From contig NC_008014.1 of the NCBI RefSeq assembly GCF_000055945.1, forward strand, positions 124,001 to 188,000: 64,000 nt of DNA, in the 5' to 3' direction. Position 1 is the first letter of the stretch. Every line of letters starts with the position of its first letter. Both the position numbers and the translations under genes were made by a program. This stretch comes from Lawsonia intracellularis PHE/MN1-00. GTDB lineage: Bacteria; Desulfobacterota; Desulfovibrionia; Desulfovibrionales; Desulfovibrionaceae. Of the stretch, positions 60,429 to 64,000 are shown in pieces. The notes under the pieces are model-generated. The model saw only the letters and a list, made by a program, of their open reading frames with translations. It ran no database searches and had not been told where the DNA came from.

Positions 60429-61472
60429 TTAGTTGTAAGCAAAGATACTCCATTCATTATTTTCTAAAGAATATGCCATGTGCGATGAATATTCTAGACT
60501 TTGTTCAACTACTTTAATAGAGATATTGTTATATGTTAGGTAGGTAAGGTAAAGACCTTCTGTTGTAGGTATACCTTTTTCAAACGGTAGTTTTTTGGAC
60601 TGATAATATCCTTTTTTGGATAAAAGAAGTGTAACTGTATATTCGCCAGGGAGTATAGGGAAGTTTACAGGAGTGATTATTTTCCCTATTGGAGAAAAAG
60701 GGTTAAATTTCAAGTCTTGAGTAAGAATAGTATGACTATGTGCAGTTGTATTTTCTTTAAGAAGAATGAAAAGTTTTATTTGTTCAAAGAGATTTTTATT
60801 TGTTAATGTATAGTCAATTACAAAACAAAATTTTTCATTTGTGTGTATTAACAATGTATTTTCGTTATGTTCATTAATACATGAAATATTATCTATCAGA
60901 AGTTCTGGTTGTGTATTTGAGGTGCTAATATGAATAGGATTTTTATTGAAAGCAAGGTGAGACTCTTCCCAACTAGATATTTTTAAAACAGCTAGTTCTC
61001 CAAAGTAATATTCCTGAGTATTTTGTATAACAAGAACATCTACTTTTACAGGTTTTTGTGATCGATAGTGAATAATAATAGAAAGTTCATTAAGATTAAG
61101 GTGTCGATATGGCACATTAAAAGATATGGTGCCATTAGTGAATAACATTCCATATTTAAGTATATCTACAGATAATTTGTTATCGAAACAGTGCATTTTT
61201 TTAGAGGATAACAAGTCAGTATTATGATTTTCTGTGAGATGACACTCAGAAAGAATAGCTCCTCGGTATACTAATGATATAGAAGAGATCTCAAGTGGTG
61301 CTTCAAGAGGTAATCCTGTTGATGAGCGGAATTCTATAGAAATTTTTTGTTGATGTTGGATGTTTTTTTCAAGTGGATGACGTTGAGATTTGTTAGAAGA
61401 TGGATGTATAATCTTAGATGTTGCCATTACTTCTGTTTGAGGTACAGTGTTGTTTTTGTCTATTTTATTCAT
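60429..61472 (-). CDS. Hypothetical protein, C-terminal domain possibly Wzt-C-like
   Basis: A 347-residue protein without signal peptide or membrane helices. The first ~45 residues are polar and look disordered. The rest is beta-rich. The last ~140 residues (FCFVIDYTLTNKNLFEQIKL, then PVNFPILPGEYTVTLLLSKK) resemble the immunoglobulin-like carbohydrate-binding domain at the C terminus of O-antigen ABC ATPases (Wzt). No ATPase domain or Walker motif is present. A stand-alone glycan-binding protein or part of polysaccharide export is a guess from this resemblance and from the nearby sugar genes. Single gene with its own AT-rich flanks. Confidence 0.6.
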   Translation of the reverse strand: MNKIDKNNTVPQTEVMATSKIIHPSSNKSQRHPLEKNIQHQQKISIEFRSSTGLPLEAPLEISSISLVYRGAILSECHLTENHNTDLLSSKKMHCFDNKLSVDILKYGMLFTNGTISFNVPYRHLNLNELSIIIHYRSQKPVKVDVLVIQNTQEYYFGELAVLKISSWEESHLAFNKNPIHISTSNTQPELLIDNISCINEHNENTLLIHTNEKFCFVIDYTLTNKNLFEQIKLFILLKENTTAHSHTILTQDLKFNPFSPIGKIITPVNFPILPGEYTVTLLLSKKGYYQSKKLPFEKGIPTTEGLYLTYLTYNNISIKVVEQSLEYSSHMAYSLENNEWSIFAYN

Positions 61473-62165
61473 AAAAACACCTTAATTAGTGAAGAGCAGT
61501 TGGTGTGTGTGCTAACAAGTTTAGAGAAAAGTATTTTTCTAAGAGTGTAAGTTGCTATTTCTAAAGATGTAATAATGATGATAGTAAAAGCATTGAAAAA
61601 ATTTTTATAGTATAAGGGACAGCCTATATTTTGATGAGTAGGATGAAAATGTATATATGTATTCATAATAACCACCATTCATACCATAATCACTTACTCT
61701 ATCCTAGATAATTTAAGCATAGCATAACCTACTAGTGTTCACAAGTTTTTATTTTTTTGAAAGATATTCTTTAACTTATATAAAATACAAGGGGGAAAAG
61801 ATATGCACTCCTTTATTTATTAGTGTTAGATAAAAAAGTTATTAAGGTAAATAGGATAATAGCTTAGTGTAGTTATAATATACAAAAATATAATACTTTT
61901 GAAATATATAACATAATTACTAACAAAAAGCATTAGATATGTGTTATTATTGGTAGTAAGATAAATTATATTTAAGAAGTATTTCTAACGGACTATAGTT
62001 ATAAATAACTTTATAAAATTATTGAAAATCAGTATGTCTTAATTATAATTTATAAGATTCAGATAAGGAGTAAATAAACATTATATTAGTGTATAGTCTT
62101 AGGTAGGTTAAAAATATTAGAATACTCTCATAGAGATAGCATAGGTAGGTTAAAACGGCGGTGTT
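61473..62165. other. Intergenic region, no supportable gene
   Basis: About 690 AT-rich bases. A 69-codon minus-strand frame at 61469-61678 lacks any supporting signal. No strong hairpin seen. Confidence 0.5.
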
Positions 62166-62576
62166 ATGATAGCATTGACTACATACTTTTTTATTCTACA
62201 ACTAATTTTGTTTGTAGTATTAAGTATTATAGCTGTTAAAAGTAATATTATTGTTAAAGGAAATCTTTTAATAATGCTCTCTGCGACATTATTAGCTACA
62301 ATTCCTTTACATTATATAGGTCCTCGTATCGCACGATTATATTCTAATGAAGTAAAAATTGATACTATGCTAGAATTTTTTATTTTTACTATTCTTTTTG
62401 CAGGGCTTATACATCTTATCTCTTTTTTATTTAAAAAATATATTTTTAAAAAATTCTATAAGCCTACTAATGATACACTATTAAGTTTTATTTTTGCAAA
62501 TCTTTATCCTGTATATGCTGCTCTTTTTGCTATTATTCTTTTTTTTTGGAGGAAGCATGATTGGTTTCCAAAATAG
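62166..62576 (+). CDS. Small integral membrane protein, unknown
   Basis: A 136-residue protein with four hydrophobic helices (about residues 5-25, 30-48, 68-88, 108-127). It has a basic loop (KKYIFKKFYK) between helices three and four, suggesting a cytoplasmic location for that loop. No family recognised. It precedes the EamA-type transporter by 155 bases on the same strand, and could be co-transcribed. Confidence 0.6.
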   Translation: MIALTTYFFILQLILFVVLSIIAVKSNIIVKGNLLIMLSATLLATIPLHYIGPRIARLYSNEVKIDTMLEFFIFTILFAGLIHLISFLFKKYIFKKFYKPTNDTLLSFIFANLYPVYAALFAIILFFWRKHDWFPK

Positions 62577-62731
62577 AGTGTATTTTTTAATATAATTATA
62601 TCTACTTCCCTTTAGTTAAACAAATATATGACAATATTACAATAAGTAGATGTGATAGATTTAACAGAGGCCATTATATATGGATACAATATTCTTTATT
62701 ATATGTATGATAAAATAAGACTGGCATTTTT

Positions 62732-63613
62732 ATGGTAGAAACTCGTGTTAGAAGCTCGTTATACTTTATCTTAGGATCGTTATGCCTTGGAGTAATAGCT
62801 ACTATTCAGGTTTTAGTTCCTGAAAATATTTCTCCATTACTGATTGGTGCAATGCGAATAACAGGTGGTGCCGTAACATTACTTTTGTGGGGAATTTTTA
62901 CTCATGGTCTTCCAACAGCTCGTTATTGGCCGATAATACCAACAGTTTGCGCAGCTCTTGGGCTTATTGCTTTTCAAATGACATTTTTTGCTGGTATAGA
63001 TAAGGCTGGAATATCCCTTGGCACATCTATACCTATTGGCATTGTTCTTTTAGTATCAGGACTGTCTGCAAAACTTTTTTATCGTGAAAAAGTTTCTCTT
63101 CAATGGATTATCTATACAATTTTGGCTTTGATAGGTCTTGGTTGTATAATTGCTACTAGTAGCAGATGGCATACAAACAAAGAAGCTATTATTACTGCAA
63201 GTATTGCTGGTATTGGTTATGCTTTATTCCTTGTTTCTAGTAAAGTATTGGTCCGTTTTCATCGTGCTGAAAGTGTGATGACTGTCTTGTTTACTATTAG
63301 TGCAATAGTACTCTTCCCTATTTTTTTCATAGAGCCATTTAGCTGGCCAGGAAAAGGTTCTACTGTTCTCCTTTCGTTAATACAATTTGCTATTATAACA
63401 ACAGTTATTGCTTTTTCTCTGATTGGTATGGGGTTAAAAAATATTACACTTTCTGTATCTTCAACACTTTCTGTTGCATGTACTTTTATGGCTGTATTTT
63501 TAGGTATTTTTTTCTTGGAAGTACATCTTAGTATGCAACTTATTTTTGGTTTAATATTGTTATTAGTATGTATTACAATGCTTGTAAGACGTGAGAGAAG
63601 AAATCCTTTTTAA
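62732..63613 (+). CDS. EamA-family drug/metabolite-type transporter
   Basis: A 293-residue protein with about ten hydrophobic helices in two EamA halves, the layout of the drug/metabolite transporter superfamily (RhaT/YdcZ-like permeases). The first half has LIGAMRITGGAVTLLLWG and MTFFAGIDKAGISLGTSIPI. The second begins near ASIAGIGYALFLVSSKV and includes LKNITLSVSSTLSVACTFMA, a typical EamA signature with a conserved proline-poor variant. Inner membrane; substrate unknown. Length is normal. A (CA)9(CT)7 microsatellite begins three bases after its stop. Confidence 0.88.
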   Translation: MVETRVRSSLYFILGSLCLGVIATIQVLVPENISPLLIGAMRITGGAVTLLLWGIFTHGLPTARYWPIIPTVCAALGLIAFQMTFFAGIDKAGISLGTSIPIGIVLLVSGLSAKLFYREKVSLQWIIYTILALIGLGCIIATSSRWHTNKEAIITASIAGIGYALFLVSSKVLVRFHRAESVMTVLFTISAIVLFPIFFIEPFSWPGKGSTVLLSLIQFAIITTVIAFSLIGMGLKNITLSVSSTLSVACTFMAVFLGIFFLEVHLSMQLIFGLILLLVCITMLVRRERRNPF

Positions 63614-63615
63614 AT

Positions 63616-63647
63616 CACACACACACACACACACTCTCTCTCTCTCT
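63616..63647. repeat. (CA)9(CT)7 compound microsatellite
   Basis: Nine CA units (63616-63633) run directly into seven CT units (63634-63647), immediately after the transporter stop codon. Confidence 0.9.
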
Positions 63648-63949
63648 TTCTCATCCACTTATTTTTATCTTTTTTTTATTCTCTTCTTTTCTTATTCTTT
63701 CATTACTTTTTCATATGGATACAATTTCCTTTTAATATCATTTATAGCTTTATTATATAAACTATTATTTGTATCTATTAAATAGTATCTAAAAATTTTT
63801 ATATCCTTTTTCTAGAAGATATTCTTTTGAACATTTAATAAGTAAAGTTTTATTTTAGAAAATATCTAATGTTTCTCTTTATCTCTGATATGAAAGATTT
63901 CTTATTAAGAAATATGAATACATTTTTTTTAGAAAAAGTATTGTAAAAA

Positions 63950-63989
63950 AATAAAGTCTATACTTACCATAGCAAGCACAGACTTTATT
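63950..63989. terminator. Bidirectional terminator-like hairpin
   Basis: AATAAAGTCT (63950-63959) pairs with AGACTTTATT (63980-63989), with further interior pairing (CTT with AAG) and an A-run before. It lies at the end of the window; the 63648-63949 stretch has no supportable gene. Confidence 0.65.
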
Positions 63990-64000
63990 ATTTAATGGTT

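Noticed and set aside
61469-61678. 69-codon minus-strand frame upstream of the Wzt-C-like gene
   Set aside because: No ribosome-binding site, no domain; overlaps the next gene start by four bases only by chance in A/T-rich sequence.

Overview
The window looks like a piece of the chromosome of an AT-rich, Gram-negative obligate intracellular Desulfovibrionaceae bacterium. Lawsonia intracellularis is the best fit. This is inferred from the low GC, the LPS/surface-sugar gene content, an outer-membrane autotransporter barrel, a chemoreceptor-like protein and a Mu-like late gene module of the kind seen in Desulfovibrionaceae. No rRNA or tRNA gene was seen. Layout: (1) 1-8182 (+) is the tail half of a Mu-like prophage in Mu gene order: gp36, gp37, sheath (L), tube (M), the gp41 chaperone with a GGGAAAG frameshift site, a degenerate tape-measure slot, gp43/N (disrupted by a 4-base duplication), gp44/P and the gp45 spike, ending in a terminator. 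(2) 8327-19107 is an 11-kb block of mostly cellular genes: queuosine-precursor transporter (yhhQ), ridA, a glycosyltransferase-like protein, GDP-fucose synthase, dnaB, GDP-mannose dehydratase, two family-2 glycosyltransferases, a small XRE regulator and a holin-like protein. (3) 19397-21394 (+) holds the rest of the tail module (gp46, gp47 with an in-frame stop, gp48). The Mu tail operon is therefore cut in two, and it carries lesions. (4) 22282-23724 (-) is a POT-family peptide transporter. (5) 24401-50641 (+) is one uninterrupted 26-kb gene for an 8746-residue protein. It has a long signal peptide at the N terminus and a classical ~280-residue autotransporter barrel at the C terminus. Between them lies a huge Lys/Glu/Gln/Ser-rich, predominantly helical passenger made of degenerate repeats, polybasic clusters, acidic serine tracts and proline motifs. 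(6) 50997-52478 (+) is a lipoprotein of the PhoPQ-activated pathogenicity-related (PqaA) family. (7) 52743-57768 (-) is a Wbp-type nucleotide-sugar operon (WbpB, WbpE, WbpD, WbpA), which would make UDP-GlcNAc(3NAc)A for surface polysaccharide. (8) 58091-63613 carries a divergent methyl-accepting chemotaxis-like protein, a structured non-coding region, a protein of unknown function with a possible carbohydrate-binding C-terminal domain, a small membrane protein and an EamA-type transporter. How the genes work together: Gmd and Fcl supply GDP-L-fucose and the Wbp enzymes supply a diacetamido-uronic acid. The three glycosyltransferase-type proteins could use these sugars for O-antigen. The giant autotransporter and the adjacent PqaA-like lipoprotein would be additional surface factors. 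The giant protein is the outstanding object here: a roughly 1-MDa, mainly alpha-helical, cysteine-containing passenger on a classical type Va barrel is very unusual, and it shows layered internal repeat structure described in the findings. Functions are assigned by motif recognition by eye; no database search was possible.
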